64,000 nucleotides of DNA, from assembly GCF_900963305.1 (NCBI RefSeq), contig NC_042518.1, positions 15,762,486 through 15,826,485 of the forward strand, in the 5' to 3' direction. Of the stretch, positions 26,101 through 38,500 are shown piece after piece (position 1 is the stretch's first letter; each line of letters begins with the position of its first letter). Source of the stretch: Echeneis naucrates (lineage: Eukaryota > Chordata > Actinopteri > Carangiformes > Echeneidae). A program made the position numbers and the translations under genes. The notes below the pieces were generated by a model, which was not told the origin of the DNA, made no database searches, and saw only the letters and a program-made list of their open reading frames with translations.

Positions 26101-27670
26101 TTATCTGCTCCTTGGCAAGAGAACTGAGTCGAACTGGAACCATTTAATGTCATCCTGATTCTGACATGGCCATGGGGTATTAGTTAAGGCCAAATGCCTT
26201 TTTGGTTTTCAAGTGACAGAACTTATGTTAAGGTTGTAAGAGTGAAAATAAATGTGGTGACCATATTTAGGATTCCCTTTAAACAGACAGATGACGGCAG
26301 GGTGCACAAACCTGAACCAGACCTCACAATATTGTCTCACCCCTCTCACTCCTCCTCCTCTTCACGTCTTCTTCAGGAGAGGACTCAGAAAAAGTGGATG
26401 GAGGGCGCCCGCGGCACTGCGTAGCTCCACTTGAGTTGTATCTCTCCTATCCCCAACAGCAGTTCAGCTGCTGGTATCCGTTCTGTGTGTGTCCACTGGA
26501 GCTGTAACCTCGGCAGCTGTGTGCGATTTTGTTAACATGTTGTCTCGGGGCTTCTTTCCTGTTGCGCTCTTGTTTCTCTCAGTCCCGTCCCGACACCTTG
26601 TTCTGTGTGGTGGAGACGTGTTCTGGTCAGATTACGGATGCGAGCTGCTTTATGTCAGCTGCAGGGCTTAAGAATTTTTTAACTTACATTTTGTCTGTGA
26701 CAAGGCAGATAATACACAGATACCTCTTCTTTCTGTGTTTGAACTTTAGTTTTCCTGTGAATAGGAATATTTTTGAATGAGCAGACTTTCGTTGTTCTGT
26801 GGCGATATATTATATTAGTGGTTTCTGGCCTTTAGCCAGTTGCCAGTATTAGTTCAAATAATTAGCAATAGACTTTGGATAAATATTGAAATACATGAAA
26901 GTCATGAATGAGGAGAAAAACCTAAACGTGATGGAGTGATTGGTGGCTAGTAGTCTAACTTAGCAGTTCAATTATATATTGAAAAATGACTGCAACAATT
27001 TCTGCTTTTTTTATAGTGATTAGTAACAGACTGATCCAGTTTAAACTCAAGTGAAATAATGGTGAAAATGATGATGTTGATAAATGGATGCTCATATTTT
27101 GGGGCTTTGGAGGGACAGCTGAATAATAAAAATGTTGGAAATCCCTGCTTTAAATTGTGCACTTCCAATAATACAAAGAGCAGATGATAAGCTTGTAAAA
27201 ATACATTTAGTAAATATTAAATAAATAATAAAATTTAGCATTGGGTGTTAACAAATATATACAAATATATATATATGAAATTCTGGTTAATTTGTTTAAT
27301 GAATCCTCAGAAGACACACACATACGCTCATACACATATATGGAAATACGCAAACACACAGTTGGATGGGGGAAGCATTGCTTCATAAACAATTGTAGCC
27401 ACACACGCTCACGCTAGGAAAGAACATGAAAACAGCACTAATGGGAAAAAGATGAGAGGGCTCACAGTGAGCACACCCAGAGAGAGGAGGAGAGAGTCGG
27501 CTGTTGGACACCGCTGTCTCAGCCCGGCTGACACACACTCACACACGCACAGACACACAACCCTGGGGTCAGATGAAAAGTTTGCCACCCCTCAAATAGT
27601 TTGGTTGAATTTTGTACATTTGATTGATGGTGTATGTTTGTTATTTTCAACTGCTCATTTCTTGTGAAGC

Positions 27671-27690
27671 CTGTTTTTTTTTTTTTTTTT
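27671..27690. repeat. Poly-T tract
   Basis: Nearly uninterrupted T homopolymer of about 19 nt. Confidence 0.9.
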
Positions 27691-30600
27691 GAAGACGCTA
27701 TCAGTTACTTTCCACGAAATATTACACAGACACTTTATATTATTATATCATTGCTATATGTGTAACTCTGCATTTTCTGGTGTCTTTCAGCTATAAATAT
27801 TTTTATTTTAAAATAAGATGTGAATTGTGATTGAAAAAATAAATAAATAAAAAAAGTCCTTTGAAATTCAATATAACCAGAACCATATTTGTGACATTTA
27901 TTGTCCTTCCATGATTTAAAAATGATGTTTGACTTGCTCATAAATTAATTCCAGGACTTTTGTCAGAACTTTTTAACTCTATGATTTGTAACCAGTGATT
28001 TATAGGGGGGTTCTATTTTTTTTTTTTTTTTGTATATATGTCTGTTTTTTTGTATTAGAAACTGTTTTTAGTTCATGCAAAATAGTTCTCTGTTTTCACT
28101 GCAATCATCTTCACATAAATCATTGTGATAAGAACTCATCAGTGAGTTTGAATACACAAATACTGAATAGTGGATGAAGAAATCCAGGTCAGTTAAAAAG
28201 ATGTTTAACTGCTCTTTTTATTATCACAAAGAATTTTAAGCGTTCAATGATAAAGTGTGATGTTGGTGAAAACCAGCAGCGGGTGAAAGGCTTTGTGCTG
28301 TTGGGGAAAAAGTGTGTCATCTTGTTTATTTTCCCTTGGTTTGCTGTCTTTTCCAGCCCATAGGGTGCGATGATAACAAAAAAATATTGCGGTGTCCACG
28401 TCCCAGAGCAGACTGCCCCCGCTCCTCAGATCCAACCAGGGACCACAAGGCCCTTAGAACAACATTTTTGCTCTGAGGGAGAGGAGCAGCAGTTACAGCC
28501 TGTGTGTTAATGATGGCTCACTGGTGATTCCCTCACATGTTTATTCAGTTTTTGGCTTTGCTTACACATACACGCACAAATCAACTCTGCACCCCTTTTC
28601 CTTTTTCTCTCTGTCTCAGTAAGGTCTCATCTTCCAGAACTGATAGCAGCCTCCACCGCAGACACTCTGGCCTTCATTTGTGATCCTTTTGATCTTTTGT
28701 GTTTTGTCTTCCCCCACAAGTAAATTTCCCTTCAAAAAAACTCTCTTATTAATTTCTCCTTGTACAGCCAGCACTATCATTGCTCTATCACGGTGTGTGA
28801 TGTGCATTCACCAGGACTGAATAATATTTGGACAGGTGTTCTTTCATATACATTAGCTTACAGGGGTCTGGCAGACTATTTCGTTGCAGCTTCATACAGC
28901 GAAAAAAGGGTAGGGTAACCTTGTGGTTGATTCCTTAAGCTGGTGCTGTACAACGCAGTCTATACTGTATGTGTAATCCCTAACAATAAAAAACTGTTTA
29001 GCACCAATTTTCCTTTACTTTTAAAACCTTCTTTTTCCCTGTTTCAGACAACTGAGGAGACCACATCTGGAAGACAGATGTCGTCCCAAAGCTTGTTCTC
29101 TGCCTTTGCCTCTCGCTCTCTCCCTTGAATTCACTGCTTCTCACTCACTCTCTCTTTCTCGCGTCTTTCCCTCCCTCCCTTCTCTTTTTGGGAAACATGA
29201 GAGCTGGGTTAATTCTCTCTCTCTCCCACCCCGGCCGGACCACCCACAATCGGAAACGCCTAGCTGTTCCTGAGGCAGAGCTGCCGGCAGTTTAGAGACA
29301 GAGGGAGAGAGTGAATGAGTGCGGGTGAGACAGAGAGATGTAAGGATGGGTTATGACTGACGGTTTTAGCAGAGCATCAATTACATCAATGTCAAAGCCA
29401 TAACCTGCCATTGTGTTAGGTGGAGAGTCTTGGACGTCTGAGGCGGCTACTTTATGCTCAGCTGAGTTTTGGCAGCACAAATCCACAGCTTTTGTTCTTA
29501 GCTGCACAGCTATCAATAGCCTCTCACCTCACCCTCCAACAACACTGTGTTTCTTATAATCATGCATCTGAGAAAACACATGCCTTCATGGTAACAGTCT
29601 GCCTTCACAATCTGGTCATCTATAAATTGGACCATATAAATGGTCAACAACTGAATCATATGGATATGGAAATTAATCATTTCAATTTCAATGACCTCAA
29701 TAAAAATAACAGTGAAATGTTCTTAAAGCAGCAGCTTTTATTTGCTTGATAAGCAGAAAATAAGTATTTCTCCGTTTACCGCAAGTTTTTAAACTTCTCC
29801 AATATAAAGGTCAATGTCTCCACCTTGTGGATGTTTCTTATAACTTGCCTCTGGGTGTTTCTTGAACTGTTTTTAACCATCTACAGCAGGCCCTGAATTA
29901 GTGTCCAACAGTTCTAAGGACTTTAATGCTTAATAAATAACTTATTATCTCTTTACAGATCATGGATAAGCCACTCACGAAAACAACGTGGGTGCCAGGT
30001 AGTAAAGACCATTTAACTGCTGAATATCCTCCAACACTTTGGCACAAAATTTTCAGAGCTATAAAGCCCTCCCCATTGACTCCATGTCAAAACGTCAAAC
30101 ATTACAGCAGAAATAAACAGTACAGGAGGTTTATAGCCTCAAACAACAAACGGTTTTGGTCTCTATAGCTAATGATCTCCTTCAGGACAACTTTACCAGG
30201 GGGTTATTTTTATCTAACTCACTCATTTAAACGTCATTGAGGCTTAAAGTCTGTTTAACTGAGGGCTGAGCCTCTTTGACAGGTGGGTGAGGTAAGCTTG
30301 GCTCCTTATCCAACTTTGAATTGACTGGAAGTTCAAAGGAGACAGGCACTGCCAACTTGGCGAAAGCAGAATAGCCCACACCAAGTTTGAAAACCACCCA
30401 TTAGAAACCTGCGGATGACGTCCCTGAGGCTTTGCTGTCTAAATATACAGCCTATGAGCAGGCTGCAGAGGGCAGCTGTTGACACTGTATGAACCAGCAA
30501 CAAAGACTAGACAAACAAAATGTAACAGAAAGTGAATTTTTGACTTTACATTCATTGGGTAGCCAGAAACATTACTCTGAATAAAATGCTAAGGCTGCCG

Positions 30601-31137
30601 AATGTTAAAATTACTAGTTCAAACTATTTGCTGACAGGTTACTGCTGCTCCCAAGTGGCCAAATAAAATCCATCATAGCATGTTTGAATATATTTGCATT
30701 CCAACACATAATAGATGGACTGTAGTGGAGGAGAATTTACTTAATCGTTTTACATTTATGCTTTGCCCAGTAACGGAGACAGTGGAGCCATTAAAATGAA
30801 TTACGGAGCTCATTGAAATAACAGAGCATATTAACTAGCGGAAGATTATGCACCCACTAAAGGTATTTTTCAAAGCTAGTAACCTGAAGGTTGTTGTTAA
30901 CTGGTTATTACTGATCCATAACACACAAACTGACAAAGGCATTAGATGCCTATTAGATATAGAGTGGCGAGCACTCGAAAACAGTAAATACTGCAGTGTA
31001 GTGGTCAAGCATAAACAATCTAAGTGGTAAAGTCGAGCTGGTCAGCCCAGAGCTTTGGAACGCACCGGATAGCTCCACACAGTCAGGTGATGTTAAGGTG
31101 CAAATTAATGAGTAAAACATTTATATGGGCTTATCTC

Positions 31138-34100
31138 TTATTTCGTTTTCTGTGTTTTTCTTCTCCCCACCTCAGTGGCCACTGATCCCACTGTGGCCCC
31201 AAACATTCCCCCGAGTGGCCCCCCCACAAACAAGCCCACTAGGGCTCCAAACAGAGCCTCCCTTCTCACCAGTGTTGACAGCCACTTCGCCCAGCCCATC
31301 AGCTTCTCCCACAGGCCCCACAGACAACAGGAAGCAGGGGACGAAGGTGAGATACTGGAAGGGGGGAAAAAAACATCTATATCCACATTTAGGACTCCTA
31401 CGCTGCTCTCTGCCTCTTCCCGGACCGATTCCATTTCCTCCTCAGTAACATTTTCCTCTGGTTCTGAGTCAGTGGGAGCCACCTGGTCATTCAGCCGGTC
31501 TGCTCGTCTCTGCCTCACAATCTCAACCTGCCTCTCTCTCACTCTTTCCTCGGCTTCCTGGTACAGAGGGCAGCTCAGATGTTGTGCTTCATTATCTATC
31601 ACAACCTGCTCGACCTTCTGCAGCAGCTCCTCGACAGCTTGGCTCTCCTCCGGTTCTCCACCACGCGTTTCCAGCGTGTGGTAGCGGCCGCCACATCTTT
31701 CCACCAACTCCTGAAGGTCTTTCCGCCATGTTTTGAGGTATTCATCAAGCGTCTCATCCTCTTCCAGCTCCTCTGTGTGGGTGAAGAGTACAATGGTGTT
31801 TTTGCTGACTGCAGAGGAGCCAAACAGCTTCATCAGGACAGCCAGCGCCTTGGCCTCTTCGTCAGCTGGCTGGTTCACTGGGATGCACAGCAGGAAGGCA
31901 TGTGGCCCAGGGCTGGATAGGGCAATAAAGGAGGAGATGTGTTTTCTCCTCTCTTCTGGGTTGCAGTCTGAGTCAAACCAGGCTGGACTGGAGACTACCA
32001 CCACCTACAGAGAGGGGGAAGAAGGCCAACTAAGGTTTTCTTAGTCTTCAAACTACTGCTAAAAACTGATTTGCTACTGTAACCAAAGAGAAGATAAGAC
32101 AGGTAGGATTATAATTGAAGACAGTAAATGTGTGTATATGCAGATATGTGGTGCATCAATCATACATGGCTACTAATGTCCAATCCAATCCATATACAGA
32201 GAACGTTTAAAAACAACCAAGTTGACCAAAGTGCTTTACACAGACATAAGAATAACTAAAATCATCTTTAAGTTCAATATAAGAGCACATCAAATAAAAG
32301 CAATGAAATGAGTAACAAACAGTAAGAAAATTAAAGCTGAAATGTTTGGGTCTTAAAAGCCAAGGAATAAAAGTGTGTTTTAAGATGTGTTTTAAAAACA
32401 AAAGATCATTCAAAACTCATAAAAGGGCTGAATCTATGGTGCAAAATCATTCAAAACCAGACTGGAACACTTCAAGAATGTTGTGTTCATTTAAAAATGA
32501 TTGTAATTGCAAAAAGACCACCTTTGCTAAAAAGTTTTGAGTTGGGGCGGTAGATAGAGTACCAGTGGGTCCAGATTTGGTTTTTAACTAGTGGCTGTAT
32601 TACTACTTGTTTAAAATAAGAGGGGACGACATCAGAAGTCAGATTACTGTTTATGATCTCCTGAACAGTCATTCTGATTGTATCCCAAACCTCTTTAAAA
32701 AGACGAGGTGGGATGACATCAGTGGGACACGCAGATGGTTTCAGTTTGGTGACAACATCTGTGAGACAGGAGAGGGAAACTGGTACAAACTGGTAAAAAA
32801 AAAAAAACAGCAGAGGACTGTAAAGTAAGAGATGGGTCAGATGATAGGGAAAAAATATTGGATTGTATCGTGTCAACATTATTCAATACGAAGTGTAAAA
32901 ACACTACACAGGCCCCGGGGGAAATTTCATAAAATGTGGATTTGAGTTATTACTTTAAGTAATATTACAGAGGTATTTACATTTTTCTCTTTTAGGGATT
33001 TGCTGGCCGTTTCTCCAGCTACCTTTAAGAATGTCAAAGGAAACCTGCAATTTATGTCATTTAAATTTGCGCTCAGCCCTCCTACAGGCCTGTCAGGCAG
33101 AGTGCGTTGTTTCATTAATCAATGGTTCTTGTTTACTCTTAGTGTGCATGCAGATATATGATTGCATGGGTGAAAAGTTAACAACCCACCAGTACATCAC
33201 CAAAGTTTGTAAAATTGTAAAATTCTGTACTGTATCCTGATTGGTAGGCAGGGTGCTATTTGTGGTACAGTCTCCCAATCACACAGGAAGCACAACCTTA
33301 CAAACCCTTCTTCATGGTCTTTTAAAACCAGAGATGGAGACCATGACTCATCAGGAAAATGTTTCCTGGGGCAATAAAGGATTTAAGAAGTATGGCCAGT
33401 TTTGCATAGCTTTCAACACAATCTGACTTATTTTTTAAAGTGGAGCCATCATTGCTATGCACATCGTGTATAGTCAAGGTTTGTGGAGCAGATCCAATCT
33501 TTCACACAGTTCACAAAGAGCATGTCGCCTACTGTCGACATGTGCCTGTGCTAATTTCAAATGTTTTACAGGGGATACATGCACGGTATTGAATGCAAAT
33601 AGGAAAACAAAAGCCCACACATGCAGCATAATGACATCACCTGAAACAGCTGGTTCCAACTATTGTATAAAGGAAGGTTTACATTGGTACAATTATAGCT
33701 TCAGGAAATTCCAACGAGGAATTCAATCCTTTAATATGGTCTCAAAAGAGGGGCAAACAGGGAAGCATGTTTCTATTCTTAGAGTTACCACAGACAAACA
33801 CACGTGTTGCCAAAACAACCATGGGTGAAATCTTAGTGATTATAACTTTAGTTTGGAAGTGATCCTGTGCCAGACTGCAGTTTATAAACTCGTTAATGTG
33901 TGCTATATGGCCACTTGCAGTTCAAATCCAGAAAAGGCCACAGTGTGCTATTGATGATGAGATTGCAAACTAGATGTCTCTTTCTAACTCTGGGTTTAGT
34001 GGCCTAATGCAACTGCAGGGTGGTTTGATGTGTGTATGTTAATCCCACCTGTCTGCCTGCCACCTCCCCCCGGTGTTTACTGCACTCCTGGGTGTCGGCC

Positions 34101-34475
34101 GCTCCTGCGCCCTGCTCGTAGTCTTGCAGGCCCAGGATGGTCCTGAAAGCTGGCCTCTTTCCTGCCCCGGTCCGGCCAAGCACCACCAGCCTGAGCTCTG
34201 CTTGGACAGAGAGGATAAACATCAAAACATGTTTCTCTGTTCCCGTAGTTCACATACAGCCCAACAGCATCGTCTAAACTCTGGCATCCCCCTCCAGCTG
34301 CTGGTAAAATTCTCGGCCGTTTCTCCCCAGACAGTCTCGGTGGGGTCTCATGAGGACGCAGCGCCCTTCGCAGCTGATTCTCCTCGTGTCAAAACCGTGA
34401 TCGGGAGCCAAACACCCACCGACCCAGTACAGATGGATGATCGGACCTACCTGCGTCTGAAGCGCATGTTGCCAT
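31138..34475 (-). CDS. GIMAP (AIG1)-family protein with degenerate G motifs
   Basis: Immunity-associated GTPase family member, 347 aa, in three coding exons whose phases agree: 34,451-34,475, 34,049-34,200 and 31,138-32,004. The fold follows the AIG1 order: AELRLVVLGRTGAGK, ILGLQ, SSPAWFDSDCNPEERRKHISSF, SSPGPHAFLLCIPVNQ, NTIVLFTHTEELE and ERCGGRY. Three nucleotide-binding motifs are altered: G1 ends GAGKR instead of GAGKS/T (Arg at 34,154-34,156), G3 DTPG reads SSPA (31,981-31,992), and G4 TRKD reads THTE (31,771-31,782). An acidic and basic linker of about 100 residues follows. The protein ends in a Gly-rich hydrophobic segment (FGALVGLFVGGPLGGMFGATVGS), a likely membrane anchor as in other fish GIMAPs, and a basic tail. 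It may be a pseudo-GTPase. The paralogue number is not assignable. Confidence 0.82.
32165..32885 (-). mobile_element. Rex1/L2-like LINE remnant in the gimap-like intron
   Basis: On the minus strand, 32,510-32,800 reads TKLKPSACPTDVIPPRLFKE, then VPSYFKQVVIQPLVK, then YRPNSKL. This is the early reverse-transcriptase region of an L2/Rex1 LINE (KPSSCxLDPxPTKLLKE, VPxYFKxAxVxPLLKK, YRPISxLPFLSK). Further along the minus strand GTGTAAAGCACTTTGGTCAA and a GGATTGGATTGG end resemble the 3' terminus of the same class. Most of the catalytic domain between them is missing, so the copy is dead. It lies in the intron between gimap-like exons 2 and 3, in the same orientation as the gene. Confidence 0.75.
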
Positions 34476-35586
34476 TTTTGCTCCTGATCGCTGCCGAGTT
34501 TGGTGTTGACTCAGGTCTGAAGCCACTTCCTGGTTCCTGCAGCGTGACTCACACCCGCCTCTGGTGAACGGACTCCTCCAGAGGTGAAATACAGCGGCAT
34601 GGTTTCTCAACCTGAGGCCCGGGGACCGCGCACGGTCCGGTGTAAAACTCACATCGAGAGATCTGAACTTAATGCACATTTTAACAAACATTTGTACGTT
34701 TTAGATGATATTTTGGGACATTTTAACACACTGCAACGCTTATTTTATGGTTTGTGCTTCTCGTATGGGTGTAAAAACCACCAGAACATACTGAAGCACC
34801 TACATTGTTCATCATATGTACCATCATTAAGTGTGTTGGAACCATAGCATTTGCTAACTAGCGCCAGATTTAGGAGGCCTATAGCTAGGCACATCAAACA
34901 ACACTGGAAGCTGCGTCATAGCTGAACAGATCATCTTTTAATGTTGCCGTTTATGACAGTGAATTGTTGGACCAGCTCCTGATTTAGACAAAGTTGCACC
35001 TGCATTTTCTATCACCTCTGAAAGTCTACAGTACAAAGTCTACATCCTGTATCCACAGTGAAATATCAAATCTATAAAACAGGAAGGTGTGACATTACTT
35101 TTTACATTGTACAAGAAACTGTGTTAAATATATTACCTTATGTTGATGATGCCCAAAAGAGAACAGCTTAAATGTTCCTGTACATTTTAGTAAAAAAAAT
35201 AAAATAAAATAAAAATCCAATGTGAAGACATGTACAGGACAACAGCCACACAAACTTGGCGAAACAAAAGCACACTTTCATTCAGTACCAGCATACACCC
35301 ATTATACACACTGTACAGTAACAGTAAAACTAAGCTCACATGCTAAGAAAGATTAGCCCATTCAGTAAAACGTTTCATTTTAAAAACATGACAGTTAGAA
35401 AATTAAGAGAACGAGCCTTTTAAAAAAATACACTTTAAAAACACGTTGACACTACAAATATCCAGGTTTTCAGATGCCAAACTGTGGCTTAAATTAAAGT
35501 CCAAGGTCACTTCCGTACAGGGACCATTTGAGTCAAATCTGCTGATTTTTGATGAGAACCACTCCAGACTGATTATCATCCTTTAC

Positions 35587-38500
35587 TCACAGGCCAGGCA
35601 TGATGTAGGCGATGTTGTCCAAAGTGTTTGACTGACAAAAAGAAAGAGCTTTGTTAGAGTGGTGGAATAGAGGTGCATATGATCAATGCCAAGCCTAAAG
35701 TTCCTAAATTCAGTGTCAGTGTTTCCTCTAGGTTCATTTAAGGATGGCAGGCCGTTGCTACATATCTCCACCTTCACAGCACAGCCTGGTGATGAGCACA
35801 AGGGTTGGGGGTCCTATTGGAGTTAATACGACATTAATTACTCGCGAGAGTATAGCTTTGAAAGTGGCATTACGTCAGGCACCCAGGCACCATGTCAGAG
35901 AATCAGAGGAGTGTCATCCTGGAAAATAGCGCAGCAACTTACCGGAGAACAGGTAGACTTATTAGCTTAAGATAACTCATCATGGATTTTCTAAGTTAAA
36001 TAGACATTCACAAAGTATTGATGGCCAGCTAACATTATGTCACGTACCGGTAGTTTTAGTTAATTGGGCCCGGTGCCAAGTCAGTGACGCTAAGGTGGGT
36101 AAACTAATGGATAGCATGAAGTTAATATCTACACGCCTAGATGTATTAACTGCACACTGCATTTTCAGATGAATTGGGGATCACCTTGCAACATGTATAC
36201 TGCTAAGCATCAACGGGCCACCTCTGGGAGAATTTCCCTTCAACAGAGCCTTAAAACGCTTCTATAAAAAGCCAAGAAAAATTCAGTGTTCTGAACCTGG
36301 GTGCAAATTCAGATTTTACAGCCCCATCAAGCTGTTAAAGAGATTATCATTTATTCCTATTAATTAATTTTATTGTTTGTTTTTTTTTTTACTTTTTGCA
36401 TTCAGCCTTTATCTGACATTGTATTTGGCTGATGTGTATAGGTTGTAGTGGTTGTAAGAGAAAAGCCATTTTCAACTGGCCAACCAAGAAACAGATTGTA
36501 AAAGTTAAATCTTTGTTTACGCCGCCACGGCCCCCAGAAAGGGCCTGCCCCTGCTGCTGAAAAAAATCTTTGAGGAAACACTGAGTGTTATAACAATGAA
36601 TAAGTTCTGCTTCGAAAACACCCAAAGTTATTATGTTAATACTGTACCAGGACGTTTCGAGGGCATCCGTTTAACTGTGGTATCTGTGCTGTTAGACAGG
36701 TCAGTGGCCCCAGTGCACACAAGATGGAGTCCAGAAGAACAGACAAACTTCCTGACACAGCAACCATCCCCTATCACAAAGAAACATCACACATGATTCA
36801 CTTACTTCACATTTATCAATAATTTCATGAATAAAAACTGAAATGTGGTACACAAATTTTGAAAAATAGATATATTTCCTCATTTCACAATCTAATCTTT
36901 TCTGCTACCCTTCTATTTTAATAACTGGATAGTGAATATAAAGCAAAAAAAAAAAACGACAACAAACTCACTGCATGCAGCACATGTACAATTCGTGTGC
37001 ACTCATGTTTGAGGACACTTACCTCTGTTTCTTGTAGTCGATGCCCAATCAGTGACAGGGACTCTCCTAGTAGTTGAAGGTGAGCTGCTGCATCAATAGG
37101 ATCAACATCTGGGACTCGTGCAGGAGACAAAGACACAGTGCCAGGAGCTCTGTTTGGTGACACCATCCCTGTTCCTGTTGCTGCAACTTTAATGACGAAA
37201 GATCATTTAAAAACAGCAATCAGATCCATCAGTGCAGGAGTAGGAGCTGAGAAGAGTGAGATGATGATTTTTTTCTTATTAAATCTCTTAAGGGTTAAAA
37301 ATACCTTTGCTTTTGCTCTCTGTGGAGCTCTTGTGTTTGATTGTTGTGGCCTCAGCTTTGTTCTGTTTGTGCTGCAGATACTGAGCTTTCTGCCTCCAAA
37401 CCTGAACAGAACACACAGAAAGCACAGGATGTTTGGCACATCACCACAACTGCCATTAACTGGGTATTTCCAAAGTCTTCTCCTCTATGGATTACAAATA
37501 AGGAAAATACTCACTAGTTTGTCCTTTTCAGGCATTGCCTTCCATACTTCTGCCAACTTTTTACTTAGCTCACCAAAGACTGGAGGCAGAGACAAATGTT
37601 ACGGTAAAATTGCTTCTTTCAATAATATTCCATTGCACTTTGCCAACACCTGCAACACTCAATATTTTACTCACCTAGTCCAGGCTGTTCTGCATTTATG
37701 TTGACCCTGTACTCCTTGCAAAACACCTGATATGCTGTTGTGTTTTTCTTCTTGGGCTAAATGACAAAGGAGAAACAATAACATGAGGGGGAAAAAAGAA
37801 GCACCACAGTTGCATGAGTGTTGTTGATGAATTACTTGGTATGTCAGACCAAGTTTCAGATTTCGCAGCCTGATGTGAGGTCAGGTTATTTATTAACCTT
37901 ATCTTTATCTTTCTCATGCTTCTCTCGATCTTTCTCCTCTTTCTTCTTCTTCTTTTCTGTCATTCCATCACTGCCTTGATGGTGGTGAGTAGGGATGGGT
38001 GTGCCCATGGCATACATAGGACCAACAGCACTGTGAGTGACAGTAGGATGGGCGTGGCTGTGGGTCCTCGATGAGTCTCAATGAGACAAAGATAAAGCAA
38101 GTGTTATGACATGAGTAGGGGGTAAAGATAAGATTAGTCACTCTGGCTTGTGGGAAGAAAAGGAAAAACTTTTTAAAATACTGCACAGATGCAAAAACAA
38201 AGCTTAAATTTCTGTCTTTTTCCCAAAACTCCTTTCTCCTTCATTGGATGAATAATGTAAATTGTTATTACATTATTCATCTTAACTTGGCCCAGATAAC
38301 TAATAGCGTTGCAATAAAACTTGCAACCCTCAAGGGACTTGCTGGTATCAGATATTCAGCCTACATCTACATGGCCAAAAATATTGCTGTAGTCATGTTA
38401 TCATAATATGTATCAGAGCTTCCTAAAATACTATAATTAGTGTCAAATTAGTTAATTATTGTTAGTATAGTAAATACAGTAAAATGACTTCCCATCCTGT

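Larger units (their letters stand above)
9700..31100. other. Gene-poor interval of about 21 kb between foxd5 and the gimap-like gene
   Basis: I found no coding exon chain and no recognisable domain in any frame. The longer open frames come from low-complexity sequence (14.2-14.8 kb) or resemble nothing known (20,056-20,598; 29,420-29,749). Several stretches (about 15.3-15.8, 18.2-19.1 and 24.4-25.2 kb) are repeat-free and of balanced composition. They could hold distal enhancers or non-coding transcripts, but nothing in the sequence proves this. The remainder is AT-rich DNA with the repeats listed separately. Confidence 0.6.

Noticed and set aside
29420-29749. 109-codon plus-strand open frame and nearby acceptor/donor-like pairs (for example around 29,959-30,000)
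   Set aside because: Isolated splice-like signals occur by chance; no second exon in phase and no protein similarity.
31175-32044. Several plus-strand open frames of 103-169 codons
   Set aside because: They are antisense shadows of the large gimap-like exon.
32004-32044. Start of the gimap-like protein at the GTG or nearby codon of the large exon
   Set aside because: This codon is the first of exon 3 after a TCTCTGTAG acceptor; the P-loop exon and ATG exon lie upstream in phase.
33457-33828. 123-codon plus-strand open frame within the gimap-like intron
   Set aside because: Nothing recognisable; AT-rich surroundings and low-complexity codon choice suggest chance.
37138-37704. 188-codon plus-strand open frame
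   Set aside because: It runs antisense across introns and exons of hmgxb4, whose exon chain is certain.
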